Shown here: piece after piece, positions 1 to 7,540 of the stretch
Position numbering within the stretch: position 1 is the first letter of the stretch
Layout of the letters: the number at the start of each line of letters is the position of its first letter
Assembly (NCBI RefSeq): GCF_026319305.1
Contig: NZ_JAPDMV010000023.1
Location: 1-49,896 of the forward strand
Reading direction: 5' to 3'
Origin: Methylophaga sp. OBS4
GTDB taxonomy: Bacteria; Pseudomonadota; Gammaproteobacteria; Nitrosococcales; Methylophagaceae
DNA length: 49,896 bases
Translations under genes and position numbers: made by a program
The notes under the pieces: model-generated
The model's database searches: none
Seen by the model: the letters and a program-made list of their open reading frames with translations, nothing else
Told to the model about the DNA's origin: nothing

Positions 1-302
1 GTGAACTGGCTGAACACACCAAAAATATTCAGGCCGATAACAAAGTGGCGTTAACCATCACTGATATCGAAAATGAAAACAGCCCCGGTAGCGGTGCCCG
101 CATCACCTGCCTCGCTGAAGCGGTAAGAAGTAACGAGCAACAAGCTTTGAGTCTACTTTATCAACAGCGTTTCAGTGATGCCGAGATAATTCTGCAGCTG
201 CCCGGTTTCCAGTTTTACCAACTCAATCTACAGGCCGTCAGACTAATTGCAGGCTTTGGCGACATCCAGTGGCTGACCCCTGATCAATTAACGTTAATAT
301 AA
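1..302 (+). CDS. HugZ-like / pyridoxamine-phosphate-oxidase-fold FMN-binding protein, C-terminal fragment
   Basis: The frame is open from base 3 to the TAA at 300-302, so the gene begins before the window. The visible part is about 99 residues. It reads ELAEHTKNIQADNKVALTI and then ...ARITCLAEAV...FSDAEIILQLPGFQFYQLNLQAVRLIAGFGDIQWL. This order (a 'xxHTKNIQADxxVxL' strand, an 'xRxTxxxxA' strand, a 'PxFxFYxL...xxAxxIxGFG' end) is that of the split-barrel PNPOx-like family that includes HugZ haem oxygenases. Family members bind FMN or haem. The substrate cannot be told from a C-terminal piece. An internal GTG at 45 is not needed as a start, because the frame continues upstream in homologous-looking sequence. 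Confidence 0.72.
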   Translation, partial: ELAEHTKNIQADNKVALTITDIENENSPGSGARITCLAEAVRSNEQQALSLLYQQRFSDAEIILQLPGFQFYQLNLQAVRLIAGFGDIQWLTPDQLTLI

Positions 303-440
303 CAAGGCGTCTGAACATTCAATAATGGCCGTATGAGTATCTGAAGAGCATGGCTTGACGCATTTCAGACATCAATGGCAATGAACGCATTGAACTCTGT
401 AAGTCATGCCGCTAAGCCACCTTGAAAAGGAAATACCATC

Positions 441-1196
441 ATGAATATGAGCAAACGCATTCTCATCTCATTGGCCGTCAGCAATCTGCTGCTGATTGGC
501 AGCGCTCAGGCTGACTGGAAAACCATTCTTAATGATCTGGGAGAAGCAGGCAAAACGTTCTTGCCTGGTTCTGACTCCAGTGAAGATCTTGATACCAGTA
601 CCATTATTTCCGGGCTGAAAGAAGCATTAAGTGTCGGCAGCCAGCGTGCCATCGACAATATCAGTCAAACCAACGGCTTTCTGGATAATCCCCAGATCCG
701 TATTCCCATGCCCCCGCAGGTGGAGAAAGTCGGCAGTCTGATGCGACAGTTCGGCATGAGTGAACTGGCTGACGAGTTTGAAACCAGTATGAATCATGCT
801 GCTGAGAAGGCGGCACCCGAAGCCACTGATATCGTTGTCAATGCTATAAAAGACATGACGATTGATGATGCCAAACAGATTCTGAATGGTCCTGATGATG
901 CCGCCACACAGTACTTCAGAGAACAGACCAGCGACAGACTGACCACCCTGTTTCGCCCGGCAATAAAAGACTCACTGGACCAGGTCGGCTCCACCCATTA
1001 TTACAATCAGCTGAACGATAGGGTATCCAGTATCCCGGTGGTAGGTGAAAATCTCAATGTGAATCTCCCTGATTACGTCACTGAACAGGCGCTCAACGGC
1101 TTGTTTACCATGCTCGCACTCGAGGAAAAGAAAATTCGCGAAAATCCTGCCGCCAGAACCACAGAATTGCTGAAAAAAGTGTTTCAGCAGCAATAA
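441..1196 (+). CDS. DUF4197 family exported protein
   Basis: A 251-residue protein with a clear Sec signal peptide: basic MNMSKR, a hydrophobic core to about residue 20, and a SAQA cleavage site after residue 24, so the mature protein starts at DWK. The rest is mostly helical, with the DUF4197 features of a repeated 'GLKEAL..G...AI' opening, a central 'IRIPMPPQVEKV...MRQFGM' motif, and a C-terminal 'ALNGLFTMLALEEKKIRENPAARTTELLKKVF' segment. The function of this family is unknown and it is presumably periplasmic. The ATG at 441 follows AAGGA about 10 bases upstream, and the ATG at 447 is a near equivalent. It appears to be a single-gene unit; the following gene starts 71 bases later with its own RBS. 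Confidence 0.8.
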   Translation: MNMSKRILISLAVSNLLLIGSAQADWKTILNDLGEAGKTFLPGSDSSEDLDTSTIISGLKEALSVGSQRAIDNISQTNGFLDNPQIRIPMPPQVEKVGSLMRQFGMSELADEFETSMNHAAEKAAPEATDIVVNAIKDMTIDDAKQILNGPDDAATQYFREQTSDRLTTLFRPAIKDSLDQVGSTHYYNQLNDRVSSIPVVGENLNVNLPDYVTEQALNGLFTMLALEEKKIRENPAARTTELLKKVFQQQ

Positions 1197-1267
1197 GACT
1201 GTGGAAGCTACTCATCGGTAGGCTAATGTAATACCATAATGGCCACATAAATCGTAAAGGAATAATC

Positions 1268-2032
1268 ATGCCGTATCCGCACCATATCAATTTGTCCAGT
1301 CAAGGCACTTCGCTCAAAGCCCTGTTCACGGGGTATTTGATGGTAGTAGCAGTAGGTTACATGATGGCCCTGGTACAAATTCAATTTACCCATGGTATGG
1401 CTGACGGGGAACTGGGTTTGTCTATTGATGATATTGTTTACAGTTATTACGGCCAACGTTCCGGCTCGGTACTGGAAAGTAAACTCAATGGGTCCATGCA
1501 GGTAATGGCACCTGAGCAAGAACGCCTCAAAATTATTAACTGGGTGTATAAAGGTGCTGATGAACAGGCTTTTTACGATAACGGTATCCGTCAGATCTTC
1601 GACAACCGCTGTATTGCCTGCCACAATCCTGATTCCGGCATGCCAGTGCCGAACTTCATTGAGTTCGAGAATATTGCCAAGCGTGCCGAAACAGATACCG
1701 GTGCCACCTTTTCTTCACTGGCACGCGTATCTCATATCCATCTATTCGGTATCGCCTTCATTTTCATGTTTGTCGGTCTGATCTTCAGTCTGGCAGCAGG
1801 TGTACCCAAACCGCTTAAAGTGACGGCGATTATCACCCCATATGTGTTCTTGCTGGTTGATATTTCCTCTTGGTGGTTAACCAAGCTGAACCCTTATTTT
1901 GCATGGTTGGTCATTATTGCCGGTGCGGCGATGGCATTGTCTTTTGCCTTTATGTGGCTGGTATCCCTGTATGAAATGTGGATCCTGCCGCATAAACATG
2001 TCGATAACCGTGATGCCTTACTTGATGAGTAA
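1268..2032 (+). CDS. Membrane-anchored monohaem c-type cytochrome-like protein
   Basis: A 254-residue protein with one N-terminal membrane segment (about 17-38), a periplasmic-looking domain (about 40-150) carrying a single CIACH covalent haem site (C115, C118, H119), and three further membrane segments (about 155-178, 186-203 and 209-235). Two histidines, H156 and H158, sit at the start of the second membrane segment, where they could act as axial ligands. The ATG at 1268 follows AAAGGA at good spacing. I do not recognise a named family. No oxidase, reductase or cytochrome-maturation gene is nearby, so the redox partner is unknown. The gene ends before a stable hairpin at 2060-2086 and converges with uup. 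Confidence 0.7.
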   Translation: MPYPHHINLSSQGTSLKALFTGYLMVVAVGYMMALVQIQFTHGMADGELGLSIDDIVYSYYGQRSGSVLESKLNGSMQVMAPEQERLKIINWVYKGADEQAFYDNGIRQIFDNRCIACHNPDSGMPVPNFIEFENIAKRAETDTGATFSSLARVSHIHLFGIAFIFMFVGLIFSLAAGVPKPLKVTAIITPYVFLLVDISSWWLTKLNPYFAWLVIIAGAAMALSFAFMWLVSLYEMWILPHKHVDNRDALLDE

Positions 2033-2059
2033 TGTTTAATAGTTGGATATATAACCATA

Positions 2060-2086
2060 CCAGGGCGACTTCTACAGTCGCCTTGG
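2060..2086 (+). terminator. Hairpin between convergent cytochrome-like gene and uup
   Basis: An 11-bp stem with one G-T pair: CCAGGGCGACT, loop tctac, AGTCGCCTTGG. It lies 27 bases after the stop of the membrane cytochrome gene and 62 bases from the uup stop. There is no long T run on either side, so it is a weak intrinsic terminator or an mRNA 3'-end stabiliser shared by the two converging units. An 11-bp direct repeat (gttggatatat) flanks it at 2042-2052 and 2090-2100. Confidence 0.5.
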
Positions 2087-2148
2087 CTTGTTGGATATAT
2101 TCCGACTTTATTACAACAGGGAAATGCCGCTTAGGGCTTGCAATTGAC

Positions 2149-4047
2149 TCAACCGTTCTGCTTGTCTTCCAGCTGTTCCCAACGCGCATATAACTGTTCA
2201 AGTTCGGCTGTTAGATCCGCCAATTGCTGTTGCAGCTGACTGATTGTTGCCGCTTCTTTTTTATAAAAATCTGGATCAGCCATCTGCTGATGCAATGTTT
2301 CCTGTTCTGCTTCCAGCTTTTCAATTCTGGCAGGCAAGGCCTTGAGGTCCTGCTTTTCCTGATAGCTCAGTGCCGAGCTTTTCTGTACCGGCGGTTTCAC
2401 TTCCAAGGCAGGCTTGGTTTTATTTCCCGCCCTCGCCGCTTTATCGGCTTTTTGCGGACGCTGGTGCAGCCAGTCATCGTAACCGCCGACATATTCCCGC
2501 AGTTTTCCATCCTCATCAAACACGATGCTGCTGGTCACCACATTATTCAAAAAAGCCCGATCATGGCTGACCAATAACAAGGTACCGCTGTAGTTGAGCA
2601 GTAAATCTTCCAGCAGTTCCAGCGTTTCAGCATCCAGATCATTGGTTGGTTCATCCATCACCAGCAGATTGGCGGGCTGGGTAAACAGTTTGGCCAGCAG
2701 CAGACGATTACGTTCGCCCCCCGATAAGGCTTTTACCGGCGTTCTGGCCCGTTCAGGCGTGAACAGAAAATCCTGCAGATAACCGATGATATGTTTGCGG
2801 GAGCCATTGATATCAACATGATCACTACCCTGCCCCACGTTTTCCACCACGCTTTCTTCTTCGTTAAGCTGGCTGCGCAGTTGATCAAAAAAAGCGATTT
2901 CCAGATTGGTGCCCAGTTTGACGGTGCCGGTCTCTGGCTCAGCGCGTTGCAGCAGAATCGACAATAAGGTGCTCTTGCCGCAACCATTCGGACCAATGAT
3001 ACCGATGCGATCGCCGCGCTGAATCAGCGTAGTAAAATCGTCAAACAGCACTTTTCCGTCATAACTCTGACCGATATGTTCGGCCTCAATGACCAGTTTG
3101 CCGCTGCGCTCGGCTTCTTGCAGCTGCATCGACACATTGCCCAGTTTGTCACGGCGCTGACTGCGTTCCCGGCGCAACTGCTGCAAAGCCCTCACTCTGC
3201 CTTCATTGCGGGTTCGGCGCGCCTTGATCCCCTGCCGGATCCAGATTTCTTCCTGCGCCAGTTTTTTATCAAACTGTGCATTCTGCTCGGCTTCTGCCGC
3301 CAGTATTTCCTCGCGTTTTTTCAGGTAGTTGGCATAATCTCCCGGGAAACTGAACAGCTGTCCGCGATCCAGTTGCACAATGCGGGTTGCCAGAGCCTGC
3401 AGGAAGGCCCGGTCATGGGTGATAAATAACAGCGTGCCGCCGTAGCTTTTAAGAAAGCCTTCCAGCCAGGTGATTGATTCAATATCAAGATGGTTGGTCG
3501 GCTCATCCAGCAGCAGAATATCGGGATGTTTGACCAGCGCCTGCGCCAGTAGCACCCGGCGTTTTTTACCGCCTGACAGGCTGTCAAAATCATCATCGGC
3601 ATTCAGAGATAGTCTGGAAATCACTGTTTCCACCTGCTGTTCCATACTCCAGCCGTCAGCCGCTTCCAGTTTGTGCTGCGCTTGTTCCAGCTTGGCCAGC
3701 ACCGCGTTTGAACTGTCCGTTTCAAGCTGATGCAAAACCTCATGATATTCCATCAGCAAGGGAGCAATATTTCCCAGTCCGGCGGCGACCACATCAAAGA
3801 CTTTGCCGTGGGTGCCAATCGGCACTTCCTGTTCCAGCCGGGCAATTTTAATCTCCTGCACACCGGTCATTTCACCGCTATCAGCCTTGATTTCCCCGGC
3901 TATCAGTTTCATCAGGGTCGATTTGCCGGCACCGTTGCGGCCAACCAGACACACACGTTCGCCCCGATCCAGCTGAAAGTCGACCTTATCAAGCAGGTTG
4001 GGACCGCCAAAACTGACGGTAATTTGTTTCAATGACAGTAATGCCAC
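2149..4047 (-). CDS. uup: ABC-F ATPase Uup
   Basis: A 632-residue soluble protein with two ABC ATPase domains and no membrane segments. Walker A motifs are GRNGAGKS (about 37-44) and GPNGCGKS (about 352-359). Signature motifs are LSGGKKRR and LSGGERNR, and Walker B motifs [11 protein letters not shown] and [11 protein letters not shown]. The inter-domain linker is rich in Arg/Glu (IRQGIKARRTRNEGR), as expected for a ribosome-contacting P-site tRNA interaction motif. The last 80 residues form a Glu/Gln/Leu-rich coiled coil, which is the Uup hallmark. Uup affects precise transposon excision and ribosome function. The start is GTG at 4047. The yheS stop (TGA at 4050-4052) is 2 bases upstream, so the two ABC-F genes are cotranscribed. 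Confidence 0.93.
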   Translation of the reverse strand: MALLSLKQITVSFGGPNLLDKVDFQLDRGERVCLVGRNGAGKSTLMKLIAGEIKADSGEMTGVQEIKIARLEQEVPIGTHGKVFDVVAAGLGNIAPLLMEYHEVLHQLETDSSNAVLAKLEQAQHKLEAADGWSMEQQVETVISRLSLNADDDFDSLSGGKKRRVLLAQALVKHPDILLLDEPTNHLDIESITWLEGFLKSYGGTLLFITHDRAFLQALATRIVQLDRGQLFSFPGDYANYLKKREEILAAEAEQNAQFDKKLAQEEIWIRQGIKARRTRNEGRVRALQQLRRERSQRRDKLGNVSMQLQEAERSGKLVIEAEHIGQSYDGKVLFDDFTTLIQRGDRIGIIGPNGCGKSTLLSILLQRAEPETGTVKLGTNLEIAFFDQLRSQLNEEESVVENVGQGSDHVDINGSRKHIIGYLQDFLFTPERARTPVKALSGGERNRLLLAKLFTQPANLLVMDEPTNDLDAETLELLEDLLLNYSGTLLLVSHDRAFLNNVVTSSIVFDEDGKLREYVGGYDDWLHQRPQKADKAARAGNKTKPALEVKPPVQKSSALSYQEKQDLKALPARIEKLEAEQETLHQQMADPDFYKKEAATISQLQQQLADLTAELEQLYARWEQLEDKQNG

Positions 4048-4049
4048 AC

Positions 4050-5948
4050 TCAGTCCTCAGCGGTCTGTGCCGCTTCCAGTTGTTCACTGGCCTCAAGCCA
4101 TTGCATTTCGACCTGTTCCAGTTCAGTTTTTAAATCAGCCTGCTGTTGCAGGAGCTGTTTGAGTTTGTCTTTCGCCTGCTCACTGTAGAGCTCGTTATCC
4201 GCCAGTTTGTCTTCCAGCTCGATCAACGCTTTTGTCAGTTTGTCCATCTGCTGTTCCGCCTTTTTAGCGGCATTTCTCAGCGGTTGCAGTTTCTGGCGTT
4301 GTTCGGCAGCAGCGCGGCGGTCCTGCTTTTTATTATTGCCATTGCCGGCGGTTGCAGCCGTATCGGTTTTCTGGGGCTTGTCCTTGTTGAGCAACCATTG
4401 GCGGTAATCATCCAGATCACCATCAAAACGTTTTGCCTGCCCAGCTGATACCAGCCACAAATCATCGGTCACCGTACGCAATAAATGCCGATCATGCGAC
4501 ACCACCACCAACGCACCTTCAAACTCTTGCAAGGCCACTGTCAGCGCCAGTCGCATTTCCAGATCGAGATGGTTGGTAGGTTCATCCAGCAGCAATACCA
4601 CAGGACGTTGATATACCAACAAGGCCAGCACCAGTCTTGCTTTTTCGCCGCCGGAAAACGGCGCAACCGGACCCAGTGCCGCTTCACCATGAAAACCAAA
4701 GCCGCCGAGGAAGTTGCGCAGCTCCTGTTCTCCGGCCTGCCTGTCCAATCGCTGCAGATGCTTTAGTGGACTGTCGTCAGGATAGAGTTGTTCCAGCTGA
4801 TGCTGCGCAAAATAACCGATACCAATATCCTTGGCTTCCTTGCGCTTGCCCGTCAATGGCGGCAGCTCATCGGCGATCAGTTTGATCAGCGTTGATTTAC
4901 CCGCACCATTAGGCCCCAGCAGGCCGATACGATCGCCGGGCGCCAGACTGAGTTTGATATTGCTGATAAGCGGTTTACCGGCATAACCGACTGAGGCTTT
5001 ATCCAGACTGATTAAAGGCACGGACAAACGTGTCGGTGGCAGGAAACTGAACTGAAACGGCGAGTCGACATGTGCCGGCGCAATTAACTCCATGCGTTCC
5101 AGTGCCTTGATTCGGCTTTGTGCCTGTCTGGCTTTGGTCGCTTTGGCTTTGAAACGGGTGACAAAACTGCGCATATGCGCGATTTCACGTTGCTGTTTCT
5201 GATGCGCCGCCTGCTGATTTGCCAGATGTTCGGCCCGCGCCAGTTCAAAGTCGGAATAAGAACCGGTGTAGAGTTTGATGCGCTCCTGCTCGATATGTGC
5301 GATATGCGTGACCACGCGATCAAGAAAGTCACGATCATGCGAAATCACCAGCAGCGTACCCGGATAATTACGCAGCCACTCCTCCAGCCAATACACCGCT
5401 TCCAGATCCAGATGATTGGTCGGTTCATCCAGCAACAGCAGGTCAGAACGGCACATCAACGCCTGTGCCAGATTCAAACGCATGCGCCAGCCACCCGAAA
5501 ATGAAGTGACCGGTGACATTTCCTGCCCGGCTGTAAACCCCAGACCATGCATCAATTTACCGGCCCGGCTGTTGGCCGTATAAGCGTCTATTGCAGCCAG
5601 TTTGTCGTGCAATACACTTTGCAAATGGCCATCATCGTCCGCTTCCGCTTGTGCAAGTTCGGCGTTTAACCGGGTGAGTTCCGCATCCCCTTGCAGCACA
5701 TACTCTATGGCTGGTGTATCTACGGCGGGTGTTTCCTGGGCAACATGGGCAATGACCCATGACTCAGGAATGGATACCGAACCGGTATCAGCATGGAGTT
5801 GATCCCGCAACATAGCAAACAGACTGGATTTGCCGGTGCCGTTAGCACCGGTCAGACCCACCCGCTGTCCGGGATGAATGATCAGGTTGGCAGATTCAAA
5901 TAACAGACGCGTACCACGACGCAATGAGAGCTGGCTCAGTTTTATCAT
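4050..5948 (-). CDS. yheS: ABC-F ATPase YheS
   Basis: A 632-residue ABC-F protein. Walker A motifs are GANGTGKSS and GPNGAGKST, signatures FSGGWRMRL and FSGGEKARL, and Walker B motifs [11 protein letters not shown] (twice), followed by an Arg/Lys-rich linker (FVTRFKAKATKARQAQSRIKALERM) and a charged C-terminal coiled coil. The order and length match YheS, an EttA relative thought to act on ribosomes stalled at particular sequences. The ATG at 5948 is preferred: GGGA lies 8 bases upstream in the loop of a perfect hairpin. An in-frame ATG at 5957 lies inside that stem and has no RBS. The gene leads the yheS-uup unit. Confidence 0.92.
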   Translation of the reverse strand: MIKLSQLSLRRGTRLLFESANLIIHPGQRVGLTGANGTGKSSLFAMLRDQLHADTGSVSIPESWVIAHVAQETPAVDTPAIEYVLQGDAELTRLNAELAQAEADDDGHLQSVLHDKLAAIDAYTANSRAGKLMHGLGFTAGQEMSPVTSFSGGWRMRLNLAQALMCRSDLLLLDEPTNHLDLEAVYWLEEWLRNYPGTLLVISHDRDFLDRVVTHIAHIEQERIKLYTGSYSDFELARAEHLANQQAAHQKQQREIAHMRSFVTRFKAKATKARQAQSRIKALERMELIAPAHVDSPFQFSFLPPTRLSVPLISLDKASVGYAGKPLISNIKLSLAPGDRIGLLGPNGAGKSTLIKLIADELPPLTGKRKEAKDIGIGYFAQHQLEQLYPDDSPLKHLQRLDRQAGEQELRNFLGGFGFHGEAALGPVAPFSGGEKARLVLALLVYQRPVVLLLDEPTNHLDLEMRLALTVALQEFEGALVVVSHDRHLLRTVTDDLWLVSAGQAKRFDGDLDDYRQWLLNKDKPQKTDTAATAGNGNNKKQDRRAAAEQRQKLQPLRNAAKKAEQQMDKLTKALIELEDKLADNELYSEQAKDKLKQLLQQQADLKTELEQVEMQWLEASEQLEAAQTAED

Positions 5949-5968
5949 GGCGCACATCCCTGTGCGCC
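5949..5968 (-). promoter_or_regulatory. Shine-Dalgarno-in-loop hairpin immediately before the yheS start codon
   Basis: On the minus strand GGCGCACA, loop GGGA, TGTGCGCC is followed directly by the ATG of yheS. The 8-bp stem is perfect and the loop is four bases. The loop is the Shine-Dalgarno core at ideal spacing (8 bases) from the start, so the RNA fold would present or hide the ribosome site. The likely role is translational control of an ABC-F gene, which is inferred from structure only. Confidence 0.6.
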
Positions 5969-6079
5969 ACCGCTCCGCGGCAGCCCACGGCTGTGCAACT
6001 TTGATCCCGTCAAATTTGTCATGGCGCGCATTGTACCAAGGCCAGCCGTTGAAAATCAGCTTTTATCGACGCTGCCTAT

Positions 6080-6108
6080 TTGACCTTGCCATAAGAGTGA
6101 TTCATATT
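6080..6108 (+). promoter_or_regulatory. Sigma-70-like promoter for the ATP-grasp/CocE unit
   Basis: TTGACC at 6080-6085 and CATATT at 6103-6108 are separated by 17 bases. The -35 matches five of six consensus bases and the -10 four of six. The predicted RNA start is near 6115, about 90 bases before the ATP-grasp start codon. It lies between the diverging yheS gene and this unit. Confidence 0.45.
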
Positions 6109-6205
6109 GAATTAAAAGCTGGCTGACCAGATCTGATTAGCAGAAGAAATTTTTGCAACCAGGCCAGATAGCCAGTCTGCGGAATATAGGGAGGCATGAC
6201 CCCAG

Positions 6206-7540
6206 ATGACCGCGCGGCGAGATAAGCGAAACATATTCGTACTGGGCTACGACGAGGCTCACAGTACCGATCTCTTGCAGATTCGAGACGCCGAACGCTT
6301 CCTGTTTCATCCACTGCTTCACTCAAGCGAGGTCATCCACCAGGATAATTATTTCATCGACGAGAAGCTGGGCAAGGCCAGAGATATACTCAATTCATTC
6401 GAAGGCTCCATCGATGCCATCATCTGCCATTGGGATTTTCCGGCCACCTCGATGGCAGCCATACTCTGTGAGGAGTATGGCCTGAAATCCCCCTCACTAG
6501 AAGCCGTACTCAAATGCTCACACAAGTTCTGGAGCCGGCTGGAGCAGCAAAAGGTTGTGCCCGAAAACACACCTGCATTCTGCGCGGTAGACCCTTTCGA
6601 CGATCAAGCCGAGGACAAACTATCGCTGGAATACCCTTTCTGGCTCAAACCGATCAAGGGGTATGGTTCCATGCTCGGCTTTCGTATCAACGATGCGCAC
6701 GATTTCAAGCGGGCTTTGGCGATTGTGCGCGACAAAATCCGCCGTATCGGCGATCCCTTCAACACCATCCTGGACCGGATCGATTTGCCCGCCGCTGTTG
6801 TCGGCGTGAACGGTAATTACCTGATCGCGGAACAGTTTATCCACGGTATCGAAATAGCTCCAGAAGGCTCGGTTCAAAACGGCAATTTCACCATACACGG
6901 CGTCATCGACATGGTGCGCGATAAGAATCACAAAAGCTTCCTGCGTTACGAATATCCCTCCCAATCACCACCTAAAATTCAACAAAGAGCCATCAACATA
7001 GCAGAAAAGGTGCTCGGTCAAATCGGTTTCGACAATGGCTGCTTCAATATGGAGTTCTTCTGGGACAGGGAAACGGACGATCTGTGGATCGTGGAGATCA
7101 ATCCCCGCATTTCGCAGTCTCACTCATACCAGTTCGAGAAGGTGAACGGCATGTCCAATCATGAAGTGGCGATCCACGTCGCACTGGGAGACAAGGCGCA
7201 TCTTCGTCATGGCGATGGTCCCTACAAACATGCAGCCAAGTTCCTGCTACGGCATTACACGCAGCAGGATGCACTGGTAGAGCGAGCTCCGTCCCGGGCG
7301 GACATGGAGCAGCTCAAAGCGCTGCAACCGGACACCGATGTCGAGATCAGAGTCAAGCAGGGACAGCGGCTTTCTACGCTTTGCGACCAGGATCCCTACA
7401 GTTATATGCTGGCAGAAATAGAAGTCGCTGCGCAAACCACGCACGAGATGCTGGAAAAGTATCACCAGGCAGTGGCTTTGCTGCCTTTCGAATTTAGAGC
7501 AGTTAACGGATCGAAGCAGGAGGAGAGCGGCCAAACATGA
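6206..7540 (+). CDS. ATP-grasp domain enzyme (carboxylate-amine ligase type)
   Basis: A 444-residue protein. The N-terminal part (1-130) looks like a Rossmann-like pre-ATP-grasp domain (DAIICHWDFPATSMAAILCEEYGL). The ATP-grasp core (about 135-320) has PFWLKPIKGYGSMLGF as the ATP-binding lysine loop, LIAEQFIHGIEI as the hinge and CFNMEFFW...LWIVEINPRIS as the Mg2+-binding Glu/Asn strand. A 110-residue C-terminal tail follows. Enzymes of this fold join a carboxylate, via an acyl-phosphate, to an amine or amino acid; the substrate cannot be inferred. GGGAGG at 6189-6194 is 11 bases before the ATG. The gene overlaps the next by 4 bases (ATGA), so the two products probably act together. The GC content rises toward the partner gene, which suggests transfer. 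Confidence 0.8.
   Translation: MTARRDKRNIFVLGYDEAHSTDLLQIRDAERFLFHPLLHSSEVIHQDNYFIDEKLGKARDILNSFEGSIDAIICHWDFPATSMAAILCEEYGLKSPSLEAVLKCSHKFWSRLEQQKVVPENTPAFCAVDPFDDQAEDKLSLEYPFWLKPIKGYGSMLGFRINDAHDFKRALAIVRDKIRRIGDPFNTILDRIDLPAAVVGVNGNYLIAEQFIHGIEIAPEGSVQNGNFTIHGVIDMVRDKNHKSFLRYEYPSQSPPKIQQRAINIAEKVLGQIGFDNGCFNMEFFWDRETDDLWIVEINPRISQSHSYQFEKVNGMSNHEVAIHVALGDKAHLRHGDGPYKHAAKFLLRHYTQQDALVERAPSRADMEQLKALQPDTDVEIRVKQGQRLSTLCDQDPYSYMLAEIEVAAQTTHEMLEKYHQAVALLPFEFRAVNGSKQEESGQT

Noticed and set aside
45-302. Independent 85-residue gene starting at GTG 45
   Set aside because: The frame stays open to the window edge with family-like residues upstream, so it is the tail of a longer gene.
6196-6225. 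Nine-codon frame overlapping the ATP-grasp start
   Set aside because: GGGAGG is only one base before this ATG, too close to work, while spacing to ATG 6206 is acceptable.
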